A stretch of 64,000 nt of DNA from Nitrospirota bacterium (lineage in GTDB: Bacteria; Nitrospirota; Thermodesulfovibrionia; Thermodesulfovibrionales; UBA6898), in NCBI GenBank assembly GCA_021783515.1, contig JAJXTV010000001.1, positions 62,001-126,000 on the forward strand, given 5' to 3'. Both the position numbers and the translations under genes were made by a program. The notes under the pieces are model-generated. The model was given only the letters and a program-made list of their open reading frames with translations, was not told where the DNA came from and did not search any database. Within the stretch, counting starts at the first letter, position 1. Each line of letters opens with the position of its first letter. Below, one piece after another: positions 44,136 to 51,451 of the stretch.

Positions 44136-44456
44136 TCAGTCGCCGTGGGCAGTGATCGAGGCGATCACAAGGTCTTCGCTCGTTGCGTTGCGTATCCCGT
44201 GATCCACCAGCGGCGGCACAACCACGATCTTGCCGCTCTCGATGACCTGCGTCTCCTTGCCCGACCTGAACTCTCCCTTGCCCTCAATGACGATCCAGAG
44301 ATGGTTGCCGTGGTGGGTATGGGTCACAATCTCCTGCCCCGGCTTCATGCAAAGAAGGTTTATCTTGGAGTGTTCGTCCGTCCATATGGTCTCCTGGTGG
44401 CGCTTTTCATCGCTGAACTTCTTGAGTTTCTGAACGTCCAGGATAGTCGTTTTCAT
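44136..44456 (-). CDS. Small cupin-domain protein
   Basis: This 106-aa single-domain cupin has THTHHGNHLW with the metal-binding histidines, E at ARL-like positions (IVIEGKGEF), and the second motif VVPPLVDHGIRNA. The ATG at 44456 has GGGAG 5 bases before it; a longer frame is rejected for lack of any such site. It stands 4 bp before the PqqD gene and is presumably part of that operon. Cupins of this type may be small isomerases, sensors or metal-binding regulators. Confidence 0.8.
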   Translation of the reverse strand: MKTTILDVQKLKKFSDEKRHQETIWTDEHSKINLLCMKPGQEIVTHTHHGNHLWIVIEGKGEFRSGKETQVIESGKIVVVPPLVDHGIRNATSEDLVIASITAHGD

Positions 44457-44534
44457 AGTCTCCCTCGATTCTTGCGGATTCATTCCGGCGCTTCCGCCAA
44501 GCCTGGCATCCACGCCGGCGCAACACGAACCATG

Positions 44535-46451
44535 TCACGCCTTATGCACAACCTTCAGGATGCTGCCTATGACCCTGGCAGCCCGGCTGAAAAAGTACGC
44601 CGCAGTCGCCGCAGGAAGCTCTTCCCCGTTTTGCACGGAGCCGGCAAAGAGGACCCCGTACCGCGAAGACACCTCGTTCGCCGCGGCCAGATCATTGACG
44701 CCGCCTCTCTGCGTTCCCGCCACGATCAACATGCTCCTTCCGTCTCCGGTGAACTGCGAGATCGCCTCCAGTTCGGCGCCGGAGAGGTAGCTCCCTCCCG
44801 CGTCGTTGCCAAAGAGCATCCAGATCTGGCTGTATTCGCCGAGCAGACCCCCGGTAATCACCGGGGTTTCGCGTCTGTCGGTAAGCCTGACCCTGAACCC
44901 CTTTTTCTCCAGGAGCGAAACGGCCTTCCTGCTGAACGCATCCGCCGCCAGTCCGGACCCGTGAAAGGTATCGTAAATGAGGATGCTCTTCTTCGCCGCA
45001 GAGGTATTGTTCTGCTCGAGCCACGCGGCGACATTGCCGATATATCTCTGGGTATCGTACTTGTCGGCCGGACCGTTCAAAAACCTCCCGAAGCCTGAAT
45101 CGAAGACGACACCTCCCTGCCCTTCGACGTCGTTGGTATAGGTGGCGATCATATTCTTGCCGTTGGGGTCCATTACGATCCGCACATGCTCGTCATTCTT
45201 CTGGATGGCCGTCGAGGTCCCGCCCGATACCGCGGAGACGCCCTTCAAGAGAGGATTGCCGGTGTCTGCGTAAGGGACGAAGACCAAAAACTGAAACGCG
45301 TAGGAGATGAGGATCGTGCCGGCCAGGCAGACGAAGAGATAGAGAAAAAACGCCCTCTTCTTGAATATCGTCCAGAACATTACCAGCGTCGGCACCGCCG
45401 TAACCGGGCCGCCTATCATAAACGCAAGCGCGGCGCCGCCGTCAATCGTGCCGTGCAGAGAGCTCTTTATATGATACACGATGCTCGATGCGCTGATCTG
45501 GTGCAGAAAAAGGGGGACAGACGCGAGCGCAACCCATATGACGCTCAGAGGGTCTTTTTCTCCGAAGAACCGGTAAATCCATTCGTACGGCATGTACCGT
45601 TCGACGATGATCCCCATCACCACGCCGACGAGGACATACTTGCCGACAAGCCAAAGCATCTCGGACGACTTCGCCAGGAAGATGACGAACATGCTGTCGG
45701 TCTTCGCCGCCACCCTGTGGCCGAACTTCTCCTTGCAGTTGCACCGAAGGCGCTCGTCCGGATAGGCCTCGTCGTGGAAATCGCCCCTCGGGATCGCCCC
45801 CTCGATAAAAATATCCTCGGTCCGGAACCCTTTGTTCCTCAGCAGATGGGTTATCGTCCCGGCGAAAATACCCATCGAGAAGGCCGCGATCGTCCTGATC
45901 ACCGTCCATTCCGGTCCGAGTTCGCTCATGGTTAGCAGGTAGGTCGAGGGGCTCATAAGGGGAGAGGTCACCAGAAGCGACATCACCGGGGCCAGAGGAA
46001 GGCCCGCAAACAGCAGGCTCACCGCTGTCGTAAGCGTACCGCAGGCGCACAAAGGGGTAAGGATGCCGACCAGAGACGCCAGAAACACGCTCAAATAACC
46101 GTATTTTCTGAGGCTGGCCTGGAGTTTCACGGCGATCTTGTAGGTGCGGATATAGCCGGCAATGAGTATCCCGACGATGAAGTACGGGAAGATGTCCCGC
46201 AGCTCAGCGGCAATGCCGTGCGGGTTGAACAACATATCCCACATCTCTCTCCCCAAACGCACCACGAACGAGCGCTCCATCAATGCGGGGTTCGCCGTCT
46301 GAAGGGTAGGGCCGAAACTCCATACATGCCATGCGATCAGAGAAAAAGAGGCGAGCAGCATGAGAAGGAGCGTCTTATTGGCCGCCCGGGATGGAGCACC
46401 GTGGACCTGGCATTCTTCTGTTTTTTTCATGCCGGCTGTTCGTAACGACAT
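44535..46451 (-). CDS. ArsP-like permease with fused C-terminal domain
   Basis: This 638-aa protein has an N-terminal permease part of the DUF318/ArsP family (about eight to ten helices; LTPLCACGTLTTA and FMIGGPVTAVPT are characteristic), with a cytoplasmic loop containing RCNCKEKF. Residues 430-638 form an extra alpha/beta domain (ILIYDTFHGSG, WMLFGNDAGGSYLS) resembling glutaminase-like/ThuA folds. I know of no established substrate for this fusion. The start is uncertain (46451 or 46430). It lies 9 bp after the YedE gene. Confidence 0.75.
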   Translation of the reverse strand: MSLRTAGMKKTEECQVHGAPSRAANKTLLLMLLASFSLIAWHVWSFGPTLQTANPALMERSFVVRLGREMWDMLFNPHGIAAELRDIFPYFIVGILIAGYIRTYKIAVKLQASLRKYGYLSVFLASLVGILTPLCACGTLTTAVSLLFAGLPLAPVMSLLVTSPLMSPSTYLLTMSELGPEWTVIRTIAAFSMGIFAGTITHLLRNKGFRTEDIFIEGAIPRGDFHDEAYPDERLRCNCKEKFGHRVAAKTDSMFVIFLAKSSEMLWLVGKYVLVGVVMGIIVERYMPYEWIYRFFGEKDPLSVIWVALASVPLFLHQISASSIVYHIKSSLHGTIDGGAALAFMIGGPVTAVPTLVMFWTIFKKRAFFLYLFVCLAGTILISYAFQFLVFVPYADTGNPLLKGVSAVSGGTSTAIQKNDEHVRIVMDPNGKNMIATYTNDVEGQGGVVFDSGFGRFLNGPADKYDTQRYIGNVAAWLEQNNTSAAKKSILIYDTFHGSGLAADAFSRKAVSLLEKKGFRVRLTDRRETPVITGGLLGEYSQIWMLFGNDAGGSYLSGAELEAISQFTGDGRSMLIVAGTQRGGVNDLAAANEVSSRYGVLFAGSVQNGEELPAATAAYFFSRAARVIGSILKVVHKA

Positions 46452-46460
46452 TGCGCCACG

Positions 46461-47639
46461 CTAGTCAAGCCCCGCCTGAAATTCCGGCGCAAACGTTTCG
46501 CCCCGCCTCCGGTAGAGAAGCCCGATAATCAGGAGAGCGCAGAAACCGAAGAGGACCGCCACCTGGCCTTCATAGGGAGTACCCGCCGCGGTGCCGCCGA
46601 GCCCCCAGTCCTGAACGAGCGCAGCTCCCGTCAGCATCCCGAGCACCGCGGCGCCGGCATCGGTATCGCCCTGTCCCGCGGATATCAGCTGCCTGAAAGG
46701 GCATCCCCTGATCAGCACCGACCCGAAGCCTACGACGAGCATGCCGAGAAAATTCCATACGTGGCTCTCGTTCGAGCTGGGCTGGCCGTACCAGCCGAGC
46801 GAAAACTGGCCGGTAAGAAGACTCGCGACGAGCGCGAACCCGAAAAACGAGGAGATCCCGATCGCCAGACCGGTCGTCCTCGGACAGACCGTAAATTCCC
46901 TCGGTCCCCAGAGGAAGAATCTCGACATCCCCCCGGTTATGCAGAAGCCGGTCCTCTGGCCGATCGCGCCGACCGCAAGACCGACGATGAGGGAAAGGGC
47001 GAGGGGTGCATACTCGGCCCCGGACCCCCTGGTACTCGTCGCGATAAAACCGGGTTTCCACAGAAGGGCGACGAGCAGGAACGCCATGAATATCGGTATC
47101 AGCAGGCCGTTGGCGTACGGCACGCGGCCGGGCTTCCCGAGGCTGAATCCGTGTTCGAGAAATTTCAGGCCGATATACACTCCCGCGGCAAGTCCGACGA
47201 CGCCGATCCATGCCGTCAGGTCGCCGGCAGCGATCCTGAAGACCATCTTGATGGGGCATCCCATGAAGACCGCGCACCCGATAATCAGGAGTATCCCGAC
47301 GAGATACCGCAGCAGGGGAGAGCTTCCTCCGGTGGCGACGAACTCCTTGCGCTGAACCGACATCAGGAACGCGCCGAGCACGAACCCGATGATCTCGGGC
47401 CTCAGGTACTGCATGCGGACGTTTCCGTGAAGGCCGAGCGCCCCGGCGATATTCTCCATGAAGCACGACACGCAGAACCCGGTGTTGGCCGGATTTCCGT
47501 AATAACTCAGCATCACCCCGCCGATACCGATCACCGCGCCCGCAAGAACAAACAGGTACTTGGGATAGCATGACTGTTCGGCGGGCAACGCCGCCTTTTC
47601 TCCTATCTCTGTCTTTCTCAGCGCCTTCATCTCGTTCAT
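46461..47639 (-). CDS. yedE: YedE/YeeE-type transporter (selenium/sulfur related)
   Basis: This 392-aa membrane protein has about nine to ten helices. Four cysteine motifs lie in line with YeeE/YedE proteins: TGFCVSCF, MGCPIKMV, RTGFCITGG and RGCPFRQL. YeeE imports thiosulfate, and YedE-related members have been associated with selenium metabolism. No selD or selA is near, so the substrate is left open. The ATG at 47639 is chosen from three options; a longer frame would overlap the TPR gene. Confidence 0.8.
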   Translation of the reverse strand: MNEMKALRKTEIGEKAALPAEQSCYPKYLFVLAGAVIGIGGVMLSYYGNPANTGFCVSCFMENIAGALGLHGNVRMQYLRPEIIGFVLGAFLMSVQRKEFVATGGSSPLLRYLVGILLIIGCAVFMGCPIKMVFRIAAGDLTAWIGVVGLAAGVYIGLKFLEHGFSLGKPGRVPYANGLLIPIFMAFLLVALLWKPGFIATSTRGSGAEYAPLALSLIVGLAVGAIGQRTGFCITGGMSRFFLWGPREFTVCPRTTGLAIGISSFFGFALVASLLTGQFSLGWYGQPSSNESHVWNFLGMLVVGFGSVLIRGCPFRQLISAGQGDTDAGAAVLGMLTGAALVQDWGLGGTAAGTPYEGQVAVLFGFCALLIIGLLYRRRGETFAPEFQAGLD

Positions 47640-47658
47640 ATGCGAGAGCCGTGCCGTC

Positions 47659-48189
47659 TTAGGAGCAGCTTCCCGCAATCCTCCTCTGGAGATAATAAAT
47701 GGTCTTTCTCTCCTTCTTCAGCGTCTCATCCGCGGGGTTGCGGACGAGGCCCGCCTCGAGTTCCGCCAGGGCCTCCCTGACCGCCACCTTCAGTTTCTTC
47801 CCCTGAAAGGAGGGGGTTTTCTTGTCGAGGTAATCGGGGTTCAGGTCGACCGCCTCCTTGTACTGGAGGACCCCTTTGACCGACTCCTGCTTTCTCATAT
47901 AAATATCTCCCATCACCATGCGGGCACCTCCCTCGTACGGGTGTTTCCGGAGCAGTTCTTCTGCCAGCGGCTCCGCCTTGGCGAGGTTGCCCGCCTCCAT
48001 GAGATTTCTGATCGCCCTCACCTGCGAGGCGACTTCTCCCCCCGCCGCGGCAGAGTCGGTCGCAGCTGCCTTCTGCTGCTGGAGGCTCTTATCCAGCCGC
48101 GCCTCTCCCATATGGCCGCTGATAAGCGCAAACGAGCTGATGATGAGAATCACGATCGCCCAGATCGATATCCGATCGAGCCAGTCCAT
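47659..48189 (-). CDS. Membrane-anchored TPR protein
   Basis: This 176-aa protein has one N-terminal membrane helix (residues 8-25), a short linker, and TPR-like helices (about 55-120; MEAGNLAKAEPLAEELLRKHPYE). It starts on the shared TGATG with the substrate-binding protein upstream, so translation is coupled. It probably scaffolds a periplasmic complex with that lipoprotein and the ResB-like protein. No enzyme motif is seen. Confidence 0.75.
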   Translation of the reverse strand: MDWLDRISIWAIVILIISSFALISGHMGEARLDKSLQQQKAAATDSAAAGGEVASQVRAIRNLMEAGNLAKAEPLAEELLRKHPYEGGARMVMGDIYMRKQESVKGVLQYKEAVDLNPDYLDKKTPSFQGKKLKVAVREALAELEAGLVRNPADETLKKERKTIYYLQRRIAGSCS

Positions 48190-49085
48190 CAGTACCTCTG
48201 GTAGGGGGGCATGTTCGTCCTCTTCGCCATCTCCCTCACGCTGTCGTAATCCTTGTCCCTGACGTCCTCGTATCCGTCGATGTTCGCCTGTTCGAGCACC
48301 CGCACGACCTGTCCGTCGACCTCGACGGTATCGTCCTTCTTCAGATCAAGGAGGGCCTTCTTGACCTTCTGCGCAAGGCCTTCGTCCGTCTTCTGCGTCA
48401 CCCCGAAGGTGCAGTACGGGATCGGCAGCCCTTCGCCGACCACCGTGAATTCATTGCGGTCGATCTTGCCCTCTTCGATCATCCGGTCGAAATCGGTGAC
48501 CGGAACGGCGCCGGCGTCGTATTTCCCGAACAGGACGCCGTAAATGACCTTTTCATGCTTGAACGCGCCCGAGGGGATAGTATAAAAAGCAAGATCATTG
48601 TCCGGATTGAGTCCGCCCTTCTGGAGAAGATCCAGCTGGGACATATACGCCGTAGGACCGAGGGACGGACCGAAGATCATCGACTTCCCCTTCAGGTCCT
48701 TGATGGTCTTGATGCCGCTCTTCTTCAGCGCGATGATCGCGCCCTGCGACCTGCCCCCGAGAGGCCCTGATTTTTCGGCGGCGAGCACGTCCACGCCGTA
48801 ATCGCGGTTCATGATGATATACAGGAGCGAATTGGTGTGGGTGAAGTCGAGCGTGCCGACCTGCTTGACGAAGTCGACCGTGTCGATCGGGACCATCTCG
48901 AAATTCACGCCGACCTTTTTGGAAAGATACGCCGTCAGCGGCCTGAACCGGTGCATCGTCTCCTGTTCGCTGTTGCAGATCATATAGCCGATCCGGTAGG
49001 TCTTCTTCTGCTGTTTCGGCGCCGGCGCGTTGCAGGAGACCGCAAAAAGAATAAGGAAACCCGCCAGAAGAATGCGACGCGTCAT
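48189..49085 (-). CDS. Phosphonate-binding-like (PhnD family) lipoprotein
   Basis: This 298-aa protein has a lipoprotein signal with lipobox FAVSC (Cys18) from the start at 49085, then a periplasmic binding domain (YRIGYMIC, LTAYLSKKVGVNFEMVPI, GKSMIFGPSLGPTAYM). It matches PhnD-type binding proteins, but there is no ABC permease or ATPase in the cluster. It probably works as a sensor or ligand carrier for the adjacent TPR and ResB-like proteins. The ligand is unknown. Confidence 0.82.
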   Translation of the reverse strand: MTRRILLAGFLILFAVSCNAPAPKQQKKTYRIGYMICNSEQETMHRFRPLTAYLSKKVGVNFEMVPIDTVDFVKQVGTLDFTHTNSLLYIIMNRDYGVDVLAAEKSGPLGGRSQGAIIALKKSGIKTIKDLKGKSMIFGPSLGPTAYMSQLDLLQKGGLNPDNDLAFYTIPSGAFKHEKVIYGVLFGKYDAGAVPVTDFDRMIEEGKIDRNEFTVVGEGLPIPYCTFGVTQKTDEGLAQKVKKALLDLKKDDTVEVDGQVVRVLEQANIDGYEDVRDKDYDSVREMAKRTNMPPYQRY

Positions 49086-49125
49086 CCTGCCGACCCTGAT
49101 AAGCCACTTCCCCGGCGCTCCGAGA

Positions 49126-50043
49126 TTACCGTTTTCCATACACCTTCCTCACGAAATACATTCCGGACCCGAGACCTATCACTGCAAACCCCCAATACAC
49201 GAAAGGCTTTCCGGGGTCGTAGGTTATCTGAATACCCGCGAACCGATTACCATAACGGTCCGCGTCCAATGAAGTATTATAAAAATTAAGTTTTTCCCAT
49301 GTCAACGGACTGTTCACCGCGGAGGTCCCCTCGACGACGCGATCCCCCTTCGTAAGCGTCAGGTCGACCCATACCCGCTTCATCGCGGGGTCCTTGAAGG
49401 CAACGAGTTCGAACGAATACGGAAAACCCGAAGGAAGGTTGCGTTCCCCCCCGGTCCAGGCGTCGCCGATGCGCTCGCCCCCGTTCGTCACGACAAGATG
49501 GAGGTTCTCCGCCGGAAATTCTATCGAATCGGCGGCGACGGTATAGCGGTCGAGACGAAAGTCCTGCCCGGTCTTCAGTTCGAACAGTGCGACCTTTTCG
49601 TTCCCCCTGAGCACCCCCACCTTCACCGGCACCGGATAATACTCGACATGGACCTTCCGCAGGCCAAGCTTGAAACCCAGGGGCGTCTCTCTTTTCAGGT
49701 CCCACCGGTACGCGCTATTCACCGACGTCCCCTCATAGACATTCACCGTCGAGACGAAACCGTAGGAACTGATCACGGCGCCGGTCAGCGTCACGATCGT
49801 ACCGATATGGATCACGAGCACCGCCTTTGAGAAGGACCTCGCCCTCCTGACGGTGCAGAAGACCAGGTTCAGGGCGAGACATCCGAAGAGGATGCGGGGG
49901 AGCAGCCCCAGCGAAATCTCCTCGGTCTCCCGAAGCGTCCGGGGGATGAGCGCCACGCACAGAAGTATCAGCAGGACCGCCGCCAGTTCTTTCGATGCGA
50001 GGAAGCGGAAGGCCCGGCCGAAGATATTCGACTGTCCCGACAC
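49126..50043 (-). CDS. ResB-like cytochrome c biogenesis protein
   Basis: This 305-aa membrane protein resembles ResB, which with ResC (CcsA) attaches haem to c-type cytochromes. Helices are near residues 20-37, 45-62 and 74-95, and a last helix near 285; between them lies a periplasmic beta domain. It is shorter than the full ResB of about 450-550 aa. No ResC/CcsA gene is adjacent, so a separate role with the two binding proteins is possible. It begins 11 bp after the upstream binding protein. Confidence 0.75.
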   Translation of the reverse strand: MSGQSNIFGRAFRFLASKELAAVLLILLCVALIPRTLRETEEISLGLLPRILFGCLALNLVFCTVRRARSFSKAVLVIHIGTIVTLTGAVISSYGFVSTVNVYEGTSVNSAYRWDLKRETPLGFKLGLRKVHVEYYPVPVKVGVLRGNEKVALFELKTGQDFRLDRYTVAADSIEFPAENLHLVVTNGGERIGDAWTGGERNLPSGFPYSFELVAFKDPAMKRVWVDLTLTKGDRVVEGTSAVNSPLTWEKLNFYNTSLDADRYGNRFAGIQITYDPGKPFVYWGFAVIGLGSGMYFVRKVYGKR

Positions 50044-50054
50044 CCGAGCTGCCG

Positions 50055-50639
50055 TCAGATGAGTCTCTTTGCCTTAAGGAAATCCCGTGCGACTTTTTTG
50101 GGTTTCTCGCCGGATTCGACCGACTTGACAAGCCTCGTGTAGGCCTCGTCGCTGATGCTGCTGCAGAGCTTATTGATAACTCTCGGAAGCGCCGGAAAAT
50201 TGGTGAGCACCGCCGACCGGAGGAGGGCAGCCGTATAGGAAGGGGCGCCGCCGTTGCCGTTGAGAAATCCGAAGGGCCTCAGCCAGACCATTCCCCTCTC
50301 CTTTTCATAGGCAGCCTTCACCACCTCGTATGCCTTTTTGGCGTCCTGCTCCGCAGGTCTGTTCAGCACACGCAATGCCCTCACGGTATTTTCGAAGGAG
50401 ATGTCCACCTTCTCCTTCTTCATCGCCTCATCAAGTTCCTGGTCATTCCTGAAGAATTGTATCGTGACCGTCGTGCCGGTCCTCTCCGTGATGAGCGTCG
50501 AAAGCAGTTCCGAAAGCACCTGCCCTTCAGGGGAATTGAGAACACCGACGTTCAGCACCTTCCCGACGCAGGCGTCCGCCGCCGGGGCAAGAAACACCGC
50601 CGCTATCATTATCACCGCCGTCACAATCGCCTTTTTCAT
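50055..50639 (-). CDS. Secreted substrate-binding-like protein (OpuAC/PBP type)
   Basis: This 194-aa protein has a signal peptide (to about residue 24, PAADA) and a short PBP-like domain (KVLNVGVLNSPEGQVLSELL, TVTIQFFRNDQEL, KEKVDISFENTV). The sequence resembles the first lobe of glycine-betaine-type binding proteins, but it is too short for two full lobes. GGAGG lies 9 bases before the ATG. It precedes the ResB-like gene and may be the ligand-binding partner of that protein. Confidence 0.72.
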   Translation of the reverse strand: MKKAIVTAVIMIAAVFLAPAADACVGKVLNVGVLNSPEGQVLSELLSTLITERTGTTVTIQFFRNDQELDEAMKKEKVDISFENTVRALRVLNRPAEQDAKKAYEVVKAAYEKERGMVWLRPFGFLNGNGGAPSYTAALLRSAVLTNFPALPRVINKLCSSISDEAYTRLVKSVESGEKPKKVARDFLKAKRLI

Positions 50640-50713
50640 ATTCGTTGCCTCCTTTGCATCCGGCGTTCGTCCCTCCCGGCCGCCTTTGTTATTATAAAAC
50701 ATCCGCCCTCCGG

Positions 50714-51451
50714 TTATCTTCCCTTGCGGACGTCCCGTACAATATCCATGCCGGCCTTGTCTCCGTCCACCGTGACTGCCGGCCCCGCGACGTACGTCTC
50801 ACCCGGGGGGAATGCCGCGGCGCTTCCGAGGTGATACTTCCCCTTCGTGACGTAGAGCGTATAGCGGCCGTCCGCATCGGACCACGCCGAGAGATACTCC
50901 GGCACCCCCGAGACCTTTTCGCGCCTTCCGGCAACCGCGTATACCCCCGCAAGCGGGGTCCCCTTCCCGTCGACGATCCGCCCGGTCAACCTGACCGCAA
51001 CTTCCCTCGTCTTCTCCCTCAAATTCATCGCTTCCTTCAGATCCACCACGGTAAAATCGAGCGTAACTTCCTTTTCCATGGCCAGATCGACTTCCACTGG
51101 CTCGCCCGAATGCTTGTCCCCCGGCATCAGCGGCCCGAACCCTATGGACTTCTTCAGGCGTGCGACCGCCCAGTATCTCCCCGGGGGCAGAAGCAGCCGG
51201 TATATACCGTCCTTCTCCGTGGGCGCGGACATGAAATCGGCGGATTGCCGCACCGCCGGGCTGCTGTAGATGAAGACCATCGCGCCTTCGACCGACAACC
51301 CGGAGGCATCGCTGACCTTTCCCGTCAACATGGCACTGTTGCCCCGGGAAACGGTATCCGCCGCGACAGCCCTCCCGCAGCACAGCACGAAAAAGACGCA
51401 GGATGCAATCCAAAGCCCTCCTACGCGCCTATGCAGCAGGAGTCCTTTCAT
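50714..51451 (-). CDS. Secreted carboxypeptidase-regulatory-like protein 1
   Basis: This 245-aa protein has a signal peptide (to about residue 30, RAVAA) and two beta-sandwich units of the carboxypeptidase-regulatory-like type (LTGKVSDASGLSVEGAMVFI, LTGRIVDGKGTPLAGVYAV). Each unit ends in a G-x-Y motif (PPGRYWAVARL, KGKYHLGSAA). The first unit is followed by GFGPLMPGD, also seen in related proteins downstream. The start overlaps the NosD-like stop (ATGA). No catalytic site is present; a structural role at the surface is likely. Confidence 0.72.
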   Translation of the reverse strand: MKGLLLHRRVGGLWIASCVFFVLCCGRAVAADTVSRGNSAMLTGKVSDASGLSVEGAMVFIYSSPAVRQSADFMSAPTEKDGIYRLLLPPGRYWAVARLKKSIGFGPLMPGDKHSGEPVEVDLAMEKEVTLDFTVVDLKEAMNLREKTREVAVRLTGRIVDGKGTPLAGVYAVAGRREKVSGVPEYLSAWSDADGRYTLYVTKGKYHLGSAAAFPPGETYVAGPAVTVDGDKAGMDIVRDVRKGR

